A DNA stretch of 64,000 nucleotides from Scolanthus callimorphus (GCA_033964015.1 CM066924.1:3640251-3704250), one strand, 5' to 3'. Positions 1 to 11,153 are shown, counted from the first letter of the stretch. Notes: generated from the letters alone by a model not told the origin. Numbers and translations: made by a program.

Positions 1-31
1 TAGTTATCCGTACTTCCCCTTTCCTTTCTAG

Positions 32-2401
32 GGGTTCACTAACTGCACATGCGTGCGTCCCCCTTCAAACACCTCCTTCACACTGCCCCAAAGCCAACAC
101 GGGAAGATTCTACTAACAAACGGAGAGTGCATACAGGATTGCAAGAACTTGTATCTGGTTGTGGTGGGGTTGTTGATCACCGCCATGCTTAGTCTGGTGA
201 ATGCCGTACCCAGCAAGATCACGTCGCTACGGTAGGAAGAGATAGGGGAGGGAGAAGAAAGGGGGGGGGGCAAGGGGTATTGCAAGAATTTGTGGTGGGA
301 TTGCTGATCACCGCCATGTTTAGTCTGGTGAATGCCGTACCCAGCAAGATCACGTCGCTGCGGTAGGAAGAGATAGGGGGAGGGCGTGGGGGAGGGGTAT
401 GGGGGATTAGAAGAACTTGTATCTGGTTGTGATGGCGTTGATGATCACCGCCATGCTTAGTTTGGTGAATGCCGTACCCAGCAAGATCACGTCGCTGCGG
501 TAGGAAGAGATAGGGGAAGAGGGAGTAGAAGGGGAGGAAGGGGGAGGGAGGGGGAGAATTGGATTAACTATAAAGACGTTTTGCGACGTTTGCAAGTCGA
601 TAGTTTTTAGCGAAATTTTCTTAATAGAAATAAAAAGAAAGAAAAAAAAGTATGACACTTTATTGGTATCCTTTAGGTGCGTTTCTGACGAAGAGAGATC
701 GTACGGTCTTGGAATCCAGTTCATATTCATGCGGCTACTGGGGTCTCTTCCTGGCCCGATAATCGTCGGTTATATAATCGACCACACGTGCACCCTGTGG
801 AAGAATGTGTGCGGTGCACGTGCCAACTGTCTGAACTACGACTATGAGCAACTCGGCTGGATCATTATTTATTACGGAGTACCTACACAAGGTGAGTATG
901 CTTGGAAAATGGATTCAGCTACAGGGGCGTAGCCAGCACTTATGAGAGGGGGGGTTCCAAAATTCAAAAAATAAAAACTCCACTGCATAGATCTCGTGGA
1001 AAAACTAGCGTTTGAAGAAATTTGCTACATTTTATAGGAGCTTTTATTTGTTGTCTATTAAATATTTACAATTTTAGTAGTAAGTCGGCCCAGAACAGAG
1101 GCGAGGGGGGTTCCGCTGCGGGAGAGGGGGGGTTCCGGAACCCCTGGAACCCCCCTGGCTACGCCCCTGAGCTATAGCTGCGCGCGCTCTTCTTCATTCA
1201 GATATGGAATGCAGAAATGCCCACGCTATGTCCCACAACCCGATCAAGATAGTTCCCGTTGAAATGTGTTGTCTTCCTTATATAAGAATTTCTACTTACA
1301 ATATTTGGAATTCCCAGAAGTTTTCCTTTCTTATTTCTTACCCTAAATTGTCAAAAAACTCGTGAAAACTTGCAGATTTCTGAGAGAAACGCTGCTCGAC
1401 TAGGCCGCCATCTTTGTTTTGGCTCCCAGATTCCCGCAAATACCTACACAGGTAGCCCGCGTCACGCACGGGTTTTAGGTAAGACTGGGTGTACTATTAT
1501 TATTACACACAGGGAATTTCTACAGAAACCCATCAATGGGAAAAGCTGAATTTCCCATGGTAGAAGAATGGGAAGTGTTCGGATTTCCCATGGCTATCCA
1601 CGTAAATTCCGAACCGTCTTCCTTGGGAGATTTCGCTTTTCCCATGGATGGGTTTCTGAAGAAATTCCCCGTCAGCCGCTCTGCTCCCCTAAATGAGATA
1701 GTCCGCGCAGTCCACTGGTTGGCAGTTGCGATTTTTTGCGTTGTCAATCAATACGAACAGATACCGATGCATCCGAGTAGACTGCGGCAGCTCGCGATCG
1801 CGATCACGCGATCAATTTGAAGCAGCCGCGGGCGGGCCGAAAAAGCGAGGGTTTACCGCGGTTTTATTTACTGGGATGCATGTACGAACCGTTTGAGTCA
1901 GTCAGGTAGCGCGTATGCTTGGGCGCTCCGCATAAAAGCCGACAACCTCAAACCAATGCTCCCCGGCTCGTCACCTCGCGGGGAAGGCTGTGGTGCCAGC
2001 ATTGACGCATGCGCAAGATTTGATACAGAGCCGTTGAGAGAAACAACTTTCTGCGCATGCACCAATGTCCAAAATCAGCCAATCAGCGAAAGGTCCTCAA
2101 ATGGATGACCCCAGAGCCTCCCCTGCAAGCAGACGAGCTTGGGAGCTCTGGCTACAAATCGATGAAAAGCCAACCACTTTTATTGAAATAACTGTATGAT
2201 CATTCTTATTCCTTATTATTTCCTTTTATTTTATTTTCAGTTCTCTCGCTCCTCTTCTACTTTCTGTCCTGGTATTTCACCAAAAGTGACAAAGCAAAAG
2301 AAGTTAAGAATGATGTCAATGGAGAGATTGCCATGGAAACGAAGCCCGTGTTAGCAGATGATGAAGAGCATGGCAACAACGACAAAACCGCTGACCAGTA
2401 A
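32..2401 (+). CDS. SLCO/OATP organic-anion transporter, C-terminal exons (partial gene)
   Basis: Three exons join in phase: 32-231 (after a pyrimidine-rich acceptor ending in ctag), 677-891 and 2241-2401, ending in TAA. The first encodes the end of a cysteine-rich extracellular loop (GFTNCTCV...GECIQDC) and a membrane segment ending NAVPSKITSLR. The second carries the family-typical stretch CVSDEERSYGLGIQFIFMRL, then LPGPIIVGYIID and a Cys-containing loop. The third completes the last membrane helix (VLSLLFYFLSWYF) and gives a short acidic cytosolic tail. OATPs are 12-helix plasma-membrane carriers for organic anions such as bile-salt-like or steroid conjugates; the substrate cannot be read here. 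Donors are cg|gtagga and aag|gtgagt. The N-terminal two thirds lie upstream of the window. Family assignment is firm; the subfamily is not assigned. Confidence 0.88.
137..505 (+). repeat. Three tandem copies of the 3' end of an SLCO exon
   Basis: The about 95-bp stretch encoding the last membrane segment and NAVPSKITSLR, with its donor gcggtaggaagagatagg, occurs at 137-245 (the real exon end), about 273-380 and about 408-515, spaced 131 and 137 bp. Copies 2 and 3 keep the reading frame and donor but lack the upstream cysteine-rich part. Copy 2 has no acceptor. Copy 3 has only gattag without a pyrimidine tract. They look like a partial tandem duplication in the intron rather than working alternative exons. 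Confidence 0.8.
922..1169. mobile_element. MITE, CAGGGGCGTAGCCAG family, copy 1
   Basis: Terminal inverted repeats are caggggcgtagccag on the left and ctggctacgcccctg on the right, flanked by a 5-bp direct repeat AGCTA. It lies in the last SLCO intron and has no coding capacity. The same termini recur at 4467-4624. Confidence 0.85.
1170..2240. other. Last visible SLCO intron, two MITE-like repeats
   Basis: No exon is visible. A palindromic element at 1512-1670 has ends gggaatttctacagaaaccc and its near complement gggtttctgaagaaattccc. About 1955-2160 belongs to a family with motifs such as gcgcatgc, ccaatcagcg, gaggctctggg and gccggggagctctgg, seen again near 28840-28880 and 50630-51020. Confidence 0.65.
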
Positions 2402-4466
2402 AATGGTCAAGTTTAGAAATTAATGAGCAAGACCTTGGCGTAGATTTAGGATTTTTACGGATTTTTTTTAGACTGTAAAAAAAATTATATGGCTCTTTCA
2501 CTCTGAAGCCTTGAATCGGACTTGGTATGCGAGGTGACCAGAAAAAATGGCGCTTTTTCAGCTCGGGGGGGGGGGACTCCCATATTTTTAGGGCGGGGGT
2601 GCTCGTCGCACCTTTTAGGGTTTAAAATCAGGCCTCTGTACCTTTTAGGGGGTAAAATTCGAAAACTTGCATTTTTTTCTAGATAGGTACCTGTTAGAGG
2701 TCCGTTCTAGCAAATCAAGCAAATCACACTTGTTGGTAGCCTGAACTTCAGACGTATTTTCCCTTGTAAAAAATACGAGAGGAAATTACGAGGGAAAATA
2801 CGTCTTGTTGGTACCTTTTAGGGTTCAAAATCAACTAAGCGACGCCATTTTAGGTACCTTTTAGGGGTATATTATTAAAATCGAAAGTTCCCGACGAGCA
2901 CCCCCGCACCAAAAATATGAGAGTTCCTCCCCCCTGGTTTTTCAGTCAGTTGTTTCAGTCAGTTGTTTTCAGTCTGTTGTTTGTTTTCTTGGAAAAATGA
3001 TATGCCCGCCTGATATTCAGGCTATTTTCTTACGTGTATTTCATAAGCTTTCGTTTGAAATCGAAGTTTCATGGAAATCGAGCAAGGAATAATTTTGTTG
3101 GTGACCGACAAAGCAAATTCGACAAACATTCGACGAAAGCGTTATGTGTAAACTTACAACTAACATTCAGCATTAAATGAAAGTGTAATTATATTTTATT
3201 ATGTATAAACTTAAGACTAACATTCAGCTTGATAAATTCAGTAAGCGAAAGGTAGACTTCGCCACAAGTGGATGTTGACTTCGCCACCGTTTGCGATCTC
3301 AACAGATGTGTGGTGGCGAAGTTGTGGTGGCGAAGTCAGGTGGTGGCGAAGTCAGGTGGTGGCGAAGTCACCGGATACCATCTCGAATGTCTGATTGCAT
3401 TTCTAAATCGCACCGGGGTGGGGGGGGGGGGGAAGGGGGGATTGAGGACCTACGGAAAGTTTTCCAGGGGAGGGTGTATTGGACTCTGAGAATTCCACAA
3501 GGGAAATATAGGTGGGGGGGTCTGGCGCTTGGAAATTCCAAGGGAAAGAGGGGGGGGGGGGGGGGGGGGGGTCAGGACCTACGGAAATTCTTCCAGGGGA
3601 GGGTGTATTGGACTCTGAGAATTACACAAGGGAAATATAGGTGGGGGTGTCTGGCGCTTGGAAATTCCATGGGGGAGGGAAGAAAAGGTGACCTTCCAGG
3701 GACATTTTATCAAAAAATAGATTTTCCAGGGGGGGAGGGGACCTTTTATGGGGCTGGTGGGTCTGATTCAAAAGTAGAAATTCCAGGGAGGGGGTCCTTT
3801 TAAGGGAGGTCCACAACCTCTCCCTGGTGCGATTTAAAAATGCAATTAGCCAATGGCGCTATGTGCAATGGTTGCCAACGTGACGTGAAATGGCAAAAGG
3901 GCCCAGCGCACATTACTTGGAGTAATAATTTGGAACATATCAGGTTGTTTGCTTACTTTTGTTGGCAACTGGGGGCCTGACCCCTCATCACGAAAATTAA
4001 ATACCCAGCAACCGCCTATACCCCCCATTTTGGGAGTACTTTTAAGGTCATGTTACACGAGGCAGGTTTTTCATGCAACTCGCAGCGCAACAAATATGGC
4101 AGCGAGGACGTTACTTACACGTTCGCAATTTGTTTTACTCGCAACACGCTATAATAAAATTAAAAAAAAAATTGGAAAACACCAGAAACAAGAAGCGCAC
4201 TGATTGGTCAGCAGTCGCAGTACAATACCTTTAAGTCCCCCCCCCCCAACATATGGTACAAAAATCTAGTTCTATGTGCAAATCTCCCAATCTCTCTAGT
4301 TCTATGTGCAAATCTCCCAAGTCTCATAAGATGTTTCGCTCCGTCTCACGGGAAAAATTTAAGACAGAAATTTAAGGAAATTTCGCCATTTCAAGGCGGT
4401 CTCCAGATTTTTGAAGTCCTGGGGTTGATGTCCCTGTATGTGTATGTCTTTTGAGTCGACCTGTTG
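2402..4466. other. Intergenic region between SLCO and the NLR relic, MITE-rich
   Basis: No gene is visible. An inverted-repeat element at about 2565-2937 ends in ctcccatatttttag and caccaaaaatatgagag and holds an inner palindrome at 2750-2806. A second element at 3394-3846 has termini attgcatttctaaatcgcac and gtgcgatttaaaaatgcaat and contains two tandem copies of a G-rich unit of about 130 bp. Just before it, 3310-3370 repeats gtggtggcgaagt. About 4080-4360 holds a short duplicated stretch (ctctagttctatgtgcaaat). Confidence 0.65.
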
Positions 4467-4624
4467 CAGGGGCGTAGCCAGGGGGGTCCAGTGGGGGCCC
4501 GGGCCCCCCCTTTCTCGGAAATTTTCCCATACATTTACTGTATTTGCTGTAGAAAATTTGCGCATTTTTGTCCCATGTTTTCACTATCCGGCCCCCCCTT
4601 CAGAAATTTCTGGCTACGCCGCTG
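4467..4624. mobile_element. MITE, CAGGGGCGTAGCCAG family, copy 2
   Basis: Left terminus caggggcgtagccag, right terminus ctggctacgccgctg, flanked by the 5-bp direct repeat TGTTG at 4462-4466 and 4625-4629. Same family and target size as copy 1. It lies just past the C-terminal stop of the minus-strand NLR relic. Confidence 0.85.
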
Positions 4625-5394
4625 TGTTGAGTTAATAATCAATTTTATCAAGAAGAAACCTGCTTAGTGGGAGACTGTCATCCAGCTTAAGAATCTTGCA
4701 CATCTCCAGTGCCTTTGCTTTTTCTCTTTTTGCTGCTTCCTTGTCACCTCTGACATGGTATAAGTATGCTTTTTGTATCATGATATCTACTTTCCATTTG
4801 TGGTTTAAATCAAGATGTCTATTTGCAATTTTGTGAGCTGTCTCTAATGATTTTTCTGCTTTCCCAAATTTGCCTTGTTCTTGGTAACAAATTCCACGGT
4901 TAGTGAATGCTTTAATAGCTTCTTTCTTGTCTTCAATGTTAAAAGTAGACATGCGATTTCCAAGGCTTGTTTGTACAAGTTTAGAGCTTTTCCTACATCT
5001 TCTTTTGACCCCAGATTTTGCTCAGTTTTAAATAGATAAAATTCAGCAAGAGAACAGCATAGCAAAGCTGTCAGTGGATGCATGCCAAGATTATCTTTAA
5101 GAAGCTCCAGTGCCTGCTTTAGTTTTTTCTCTGCCTTTTTAGGTCTATTAAACCTTTTGTCAATCCGGCCAATGTAGAGTAAACTGAACCCTTTCTGTAC
5201 TAATGCTGATCTTGGCAGGTCCTCACAAGCCTTGAAAGCCTTACGAACATACTCTTCTGATTCATCTTGCCTCTTTTGACTGCAAAGAAAATATGCATAG
5301 AAATTGAAGAAAAAGGAGTCCACTACTACATCCTTGTCTTTGGACTGTTCCACATAAACTGCATGCCGCTTGCTTTTTGCTTCTTTCAAGTTAG

Positions 5395-7272
5395 AGTTAA
5401 TTACCGAGATTCGAGGCAATAACCCCAATACATCCCAAGGGCCGTAGGCCCGAGGGATGTATTGGGGTTATTGCCGAGAATCGAGGTAATTAACGGACTT
5501 AGTTTACAGTTGACAAGGTTTTCAGAAAACAGGGACAAATGAAATGCATTCTTCTCATTGAATTTAACAGTTTTGAAAAGGAGTACAGTTTACAATTGAA
5601 AAAGATAGCGGATTCCAATAGGAACTATTGTTAGTTATTTAGCTGCTTTCATAGAAGTGGGTTCCCAGAGAAACTCATTGCAATTAATTTTTACCATGCA
5701 CAATAAAGTTGTGATGCTGAAGAAAATGAATGACAACTTTTATTCAACTATGATTGACAAAGGTTTCCAAACACGAATTACGTCTTTTGTTTTCGTACAA
5801 CAGCCAGTCCAATCAATCAAGCGGCCTTTTGTAAAAGCGCAACTCATTAAAGCGCTGTTATTTTGGTCGGTACGTAGCTGCGTAAAGCTCCTCTCTGGTT
5901 GGATAATACAACAATACCCTACCTCAACACAAAGAACGAGGATAATAGACTACAGACAAAAGAACTGCTTTGTAGAACGAAAATAATAGAGACAAAAGCA
6001 ACTACGTCCTTACTGGTTATTTTCATTTGTACCACGCCCTGACAGCTTACAGCTTCTACAGCTCAATTTGCATAACGTTCTGTCTAGCAAAACGGATGGA
6101 ACTGATTCAAGATGGAGAAACTGAAGGCAAGTTTCAGGTATTTTGCGCTCGTTGGTTGCTCTCTACGATTAGATATGCAATTAACTTGGGCATGATTTTA
6201 TCTGTATTTTCAGGTTTACGTCTTAAACACACTCTATGGGCAATGAGACCAAGCAAGTAGACTAGACAAACGCTTCTCAATATGGTTCAAGTGAAGGCGT
6301 TCTCGGAAATCGTGTTTTGTGGCGTTCAACGAGATTCGCATAAAGGATAATCAGAAGCAAATATTGGTTATAGACAGACAGTCAGCATAGATGCATAAAC
6401 TGAGATTATTGGATGTTTTTTTTCTCGGGGTAAGTGTATGGATTTGAATTCACTAGTTAAATGTTTGGGTTGATAATTGAATTAGTCATTGTGAAAGGGG
6501 CAACTGTCATGGTCTATCATGGATTTGGTCTAACTTGGGGTCATTTTAAGTAGCTTAAATGCAGTCAAACTCCCTACAAATCAACAAAATAATGGTCTAC
6601 GTTTTATACCTAACCTTTCAGCTGCTAGATCAATACAAATTTGGAGTATTTTCGTGTATAATCGAGCGGATGGAATTGGATTGCTAATTGGCATTTTTGA
6701 TTTTCGAACAGGCTGAACAAGTTTCTTTTTCTTTTTAAGACTAATAGGTTCGGAGTTGTTTCTGTAGAACACTTGTCTTATTTTAAAATATTTGATGAAA
6801 CAAACGTGACAGTGCCCCTTGAAGTCTTGGTAAAAATGGCTTATTGTGTGGTTCCAGAAATTATCCATAGGAAGGATAATAGGAAAGGATATATTTTCCA
6901 TACAAATACTGTATTTTTCTTCGGGAATTCCAGAGAGGTGGGGGGTCACTTTTCAACACTCTTCCGGGGGGGGGGGGGGGGATATTTTTTGGAACCACAC
7001 ATTATTGATTTACAGGTAAGTATATGGCTTATTATGGATTCATAGGTAAATAACTAGATATTTACCTATTAATCCATAATGAGCCATATACTTACCTATT
7101 AATCCATAATGAGCAATATATTTACCTAGAAATTCAATTCAATTCTATTGATCAACCCCAACCTTTCCCTGGAGAATTCAAATCCCTCCCCGACTTTTAG
7201 TTTGTTGAGAGCCATTATCCGAGTTAATTCCCTACGAATAACAATGGAAACCGCGTCAACTGTAAACTAAGT
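5395..7272. mobile_element. Nested insertion between the NB-ARC and TPR parts of the NLR relic
   Basis: Inverted ends acttagtttacagttgac (5497-5514) and gtcaactgtaaactaagt (7255-7272) bound about 1.78 kb. A near-perfect hairpin at about 5395-5494 (arms gcaataaccccaatacatcc and its complement around a short GC-rich loop) abuts the left end. Inside, about 6846-7006 is a MITE with tgtgtggttccaga and ttggaaccacaca ends, related to one near 20232. About 7010-7130 holds inverted copies of taagtatatggcttattatg. No transposase reading frame is visible. A host intron overgrown by elements is an alternative for part of it. Confidence 0.6.
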
Positions 7273-8623
7273 AGTTTTCATTACTTTTCCACTCTCCAAT
7301 TTTTCTGTATTCATGAGCAAGTAGGCATGAAACTTTGATGTATTCACCTTGTTCATTCTCTAAGTCAAGAATAGAGCGCAAAACTTCAAGCAGCTTTAAG
7401 TACTTTTGTGGAGGAAGACACATCTCTAAGTACAAGCATATTTGAGTCAAATTAGGAACAAGTGGCTTTAAAGTCTCTTGACTTATCTTCTCCAGGGAGA
7501 ATTCATAACTGCTACGGTCTTTGATAAACCGCATGAGAGATTGTTTACATTCTTCTTTGATCCAGTAGTTATTTGCAATGGTGGCCAGCTGTGTAATGAA
7601 GTATTTGCAAGACAAAAGTTCTGCATTTTTCAAAAGCTCCACATACTTTTCTGATTTCAACTGTTTTGCATAAGATTGGATTAAAGGATGGAGTTCATAT
7701 CTACAATCTTCCAGCTCCTCAACAAGAGAGCGCTGTTTGAGAATTTGTAAATTAGTAATTGTTTTGGATACTCCTTTGTCATTAACCGCTTGCACTGCTT
7801 TACTGTCAAACGATCCAGCAAACACAGACATGCATACAAGATACTCTTTTTGGTCTTCAGACAGGAAATCAAAAGATATTTGGATTGCTTTTTTCACTAA
7901 TTCGAGAACTTCTAGTGGATCTCCCTCTAATTCAGCTATGAGGTTATCTTCAGAATGATAATATGGGAGTAATGAGCCGATGATACATAGAGCCAGAGGC
8001 AGGCAGCCACATAACCTAACAATTTCTGTTGTTCTGGTGATCTTGGTCTTTGTGTATCTAGTTGTGACAATAATACTTTTTCTGCATCTTCTTCTTCCAA
8101 TACAGTTACTTTTATTTCTTCAAGATTTTGTATTTGATCTGTACTGTCAAATGATTTCCTAGAAGTGATACAAAATTTAATGCTATTCTTTGATATTGTT
8201 AACAAATCTCCCAATAGTGCAAGGAACTGTTTACGTTGATCATCCTTGTTTAAAACATCATCTGCATTATCTAATACGAATATTACTTGCTCATTTAGCT
8301 GTCTTGCCCAGTTACGCAGCAACCCCTGTGCATTTTCTGCTGGGCTGTTGCTAACAAGCTTGCAATCACTTCTGCCACATCTGTAATGTTATTTTTGTAT
8401 CTAAGAGAGCAATAAAAAACAGATAATCTCTCAGCAAGTCTGTGGCAGACTCTTATAGCTAGAGTGGTCTTTCCAACTCCTGGTCCCCCAGTGATCAGCA
8501 CAACGTGGCAATCTCCTTTAGTAGCCTTCTCAAAAACTTTCTCAATAAATACATCACGACCAACAATTGCTTTGACATCTAGTGGGATACGACTTTCAAT
8601 TTTTGTGCTTGGCCGATCTCTTA

Positions 8624-9236
8624 TGCACCAGTCAATTGACAGCCCCGCACCCCCCCATTCGCGCATTAGCGGGGCATTCACCTTTTTGGCAAGTGAAAGG
8701 CAGTGAGCGCCTCGGTTTGCGAGGACAATCTGAGAGGTGAATGCACCGTCCCCAGGGTAATAATTAAGAGTGAATGCGCTCCTTGCCCAATGAATTTAGA
8801 AAATAACACAAAGGATTTTTACTCGCTGAAAAGAGTCATGTCAATGGTGCCCAGTTTTCAATGCAGCCGCAGCCGATCGCAAAGCGCAATAATACCATAT
8901 TTTTCTACTTGCATGTACTTTCGCTAGTGTAGATTAAAATTTAATATGTGTAATTCAAGTAACAAAAATCTGTATTTGTCGTGTCTTTTGTGAAGTAAGG
9001 GGTGTTCATATGGAGGTGAGACAGCCCGGAAAGTGGGCTGGTTTCTGTTGTGTTGTGATGTTGTGTCCCGGGGAAGAGAGTGACTCCCCGCTCGATGTAC
9101 TGTGTGGAAGCCATGAAAGAAAGGGCATCTCCCGACCAACGGGGCAGTAATGTAGTGTGAATTCTGTACGAAAGCCCCGCTAGTACCCCGCTAATGCGCG
9201 AATGGGGGGGTGCGGGGCTGTCAATTGACTGGTGCA
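8624..9236. mobile_element. PIF/Harbinger-like non-autonomous element inside the NLR relic
   Basis: 613 bp with about 50-bp terminal inverted repeats beginning tgcaccagtcaattgacagc. It is flanked by the 3-bp direct repeat TTA (8621-8623, 9237-9239), which is the target type of PIF/Harbinger elements. Removing the element plus one TTA rejoins the host frame exactly (VEHSL followed by RDRPS), so the insertion postdates a working frame. No transposase is present. Confidence 0.85.
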
Positions 9237-9515
9237 TTAGTGAATGTTCCACGCTCTCTACTCGCTTTTCCAGCGATTCAATTCGTTGATCATGGTCTTT
9301 CCATTTCTTCCATTCAGCTTCCAAGCGAGCCTGTGTATCGTGACCAATGCTGCCATTCTTCAAAGCATCTATTTCCTTCGGATCACATCCCAAGGCTTTG
9401 AGAGATGTAGATAAATTTACCCACTTGTTGTTAAATTCTGTATTTGGAATACCTGTCTTATAATTGTGACAAGCTTCATTTCGAAGGCATTTAATTCTAA
9501 CAATATGAGCTTCTT

Positions 9516-9645
9516 AGACTGCTAGCAGCACCTACTTTGGCGCGTTTCCCAGAAAGCGAGCGCGAACCCCCGAGGCTTCGCGCTCGCTTTCTGGGTCGCG
9601 CTCGCTTTCTGGGAAACGCGCCAAAGTAGGGGCTGCTAGCAGTCT
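9516..9645. mobile_element. 130-bp palindromic element inside the HEPN coding sequence
   Basis: Ends agactgctagcagc and gctgctagcagtct; the arms hold ctactttggcgcgtttccc and its complement, so a single strand would fold into a long hairpin. It is flanked by the 11-bp direct repeat atgagcttctt (9505-9515 and 9646-9656). Target size and long arms suggest a Mutator-like origin. Skipping it restores EAH then IVRIK in the host frame. Confidence 0.8.
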
Positions 9646-10005
9646 ATGAGCTTCTTTGCTTGTATCACTGTCAGGCGGCATATTGAGCCATCCAGTTGCT
9701 GGCGCTGTCAAATTACAAACGTTTCGAAGTAGCACAAACAGAAGTGTAATATCAAATTTGCTAGGATCTACGGATCCCGACGAAGGATATAACTGATTCC
9801 ATTGATCTTCACGCAGAACTTTACGTTTATCTTTGAGATCCAAAAGCGTCGCATTGTGCGTGCTTAGAACTGCCGGCCAAGTACATTTCTGTAGAAAATA
9901 GTTGCATAGAGTAGCTGTTCCTCCATCTACAAGTAATCGAAAATACCTTGTTCCATTAGTTTTTTCGTCTGATGGTTCTAAACTCGTCGTATGAACAGCA
10001 GCCAT

Positions 10006-10278
10006 GTTGTTTGTCTGGATCTGAACGGAGAAAACGGAGAGGGTTCTGGGAAAAGAGAGCAGGCGTGTCGCACCACGGGAGCCAACTCAAGGTATGTTTG
10101 CATTCTTGGTTTATTACACTCCTAAATAGCTAGAATATAACCTAAACACAGGAGTCTAATAAGAAAATTAATATCACTAAATAATAGCATGTATACCTTA
10201 CTAGTGAGAAAATACCTAAAAAATAAATAAATTATATCTATCGTCAGCTACAGCCGTCTGAGATGTAGTGGTGTTATC
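10006..10278. other. Upstream flank of the NLR relic
   Basis: This should hold the promoter of the minus-strand relic. No clear TATA box or initiator is visible. The part nearest the start codon is GC- and purine-richer; the remainder is AT-rich unique-looking sequence. Confidence 0.4.
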
Positions 10279-11153
10279 ACAGGTGACCCAGGACAATTGT
10301 TTGTGTACTACAACATCGAAGTATTGACAGTAATATAGGGTTTATATGGGGATTGTGGTAAGGGATGTTTGGACCTGGAAATTTTTAGGAAATTATCAAT
10401 AAAAGTTACTGAAACTTACCATGTTGTTAGTTGTGGTTGTCCTTGATGCTCATGTGAAGTTTCGCGGATTTATCTTCAATTCGCCCCCCATACTGAGAGA
10501 AAGACAAGGTGGGAGGCTGAAGCCAAAAATCGGCTCGACGGACCGATCGGCAGAACGCACTTCGAGACGGATTTTTTCACAAAATTCGAATTCAACAACT
10601 AAACAAACACACCAGGATCGTAGATATACATGTTACCGACGCAGCAAAATTAATAAATATCCTGGAGTTACATACGCGAAGGTAGCAGACCCCGTTAAAC
10701 TCGCACGACCCCCTTTGTAACGGTCGTTAAAAATCCGGTGTCGGCACAGCTTGGACAACCAAAATGGCGGCCGTTAAAAACCAAAATGGCGGCCGTTGCC
10801 AAAAACTCCTCAAGGGGGAGGGGGACCTAGCGCAAACTCGCCGAGCGGCTGCTCCCTAGGCCAAATTTGTACAAATCCATTCTTCTCCAGTAAAAAATAA
10901 ATAAATCCCTTTGTTCGGGAGGTAATGGATTTATTTTGGAGTCGCACAATCTGATTTGCATGAGTTTGCGCTAGATCCCCCTCCCCCTTGAGGAGTTTTT
11001 GGTAACGGCCGCCATTTTGGTTTTTAACGGTCGTCATTTTGGTTGTCCAAGCTGTGCCGACACCGGATTTTTTACGACCGTTACAAAGGGGGTCGTGCAA
11101 GTTTAACGGGGTCTGCTACCTTTGCGTATGTAAGACTGGAAGCAGCGAGGTGG
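10279..11153 (-). repeat. Inverted-repeat partner of 24131-24541, interrupted by a MITE
   Basis: On the minus strand this matches the plus strand of 24131-24541 almost throughout, including a CpG-rich stretch, a pyrimidine tract and ATG immediately followed by GTAAGT (ATG at 10420-10422). The repeat is split by the element at 10671-11130; the remaining 23 bp resume at 11131 (gactggaagcagcgaggt). It looks like a copied promoter plus 5' exon. Confidence 0.75.
10671..11130. mobile_element. Long-TIR MITE with an empty site elsewhere in the window
   Basis: About 170-bp inverted arms start catacgcgaaggtagcagac on the left and end gtctgctacctttgcgtatg on the right, with aaaatggcggccgtt inside both arms. 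The paralogous sequence near 24150 lacks the element and reads straight through gttagactgg, giving a TA or TTA target with one later base change. Confidence 0.85.

Larger units (their letters stand above)
4630..10005 (-). pseudogene. NLR-like gene relic: DZIP3-type HEPN, NB-ARC, winged helix, TPR
   Basis: Read on the minus strand. 10005-9657 starts at MAAVHTTSLEPSDEK and covers the first part of a DZIP3-type HEPN domain (FRLLVDGGTATL, FDITLLFVLLRNVCNL). The domain continues at 9504-9466 with RIKCLRNEACH, which holds the RNxxxH motif of HEPN ribonucleases. A short coiled coil follows (about 9320-9240). 8620-7273 encodes NB-ARC: VGRDVF, P-loop GGPGVGKTTLA, Walker B VIFVLDNADD, sensor FCITSRKS and a winged helix ending at an HPLIQSYAKQL-like stretch. 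TPR repeats occupy about 5400-4632. Such proteins are STAND ATPase switches, thought to oligomerise on ligand and activate the N-terminal effector; ligand and role here are unknown. Coding is cut by insertions at 9516-9645, 8624-9236 and about 5395-7272, and by frameshifts near 8345, 8003 and 4952. It is probably dead in this haplotype. Confidence 0.8.

Noticed and set aside
3291..3803. Gly/Arg-rich 170-residue frame
   Set aside because: G-rich tandem units inside an inverted-repeat element; frame depends on long G runs.
10421..10720. Plus-strand 99-residue frame
   Set aside because: Antisense to the promoter-like repeat and runs into the MITE; no homology recognised.
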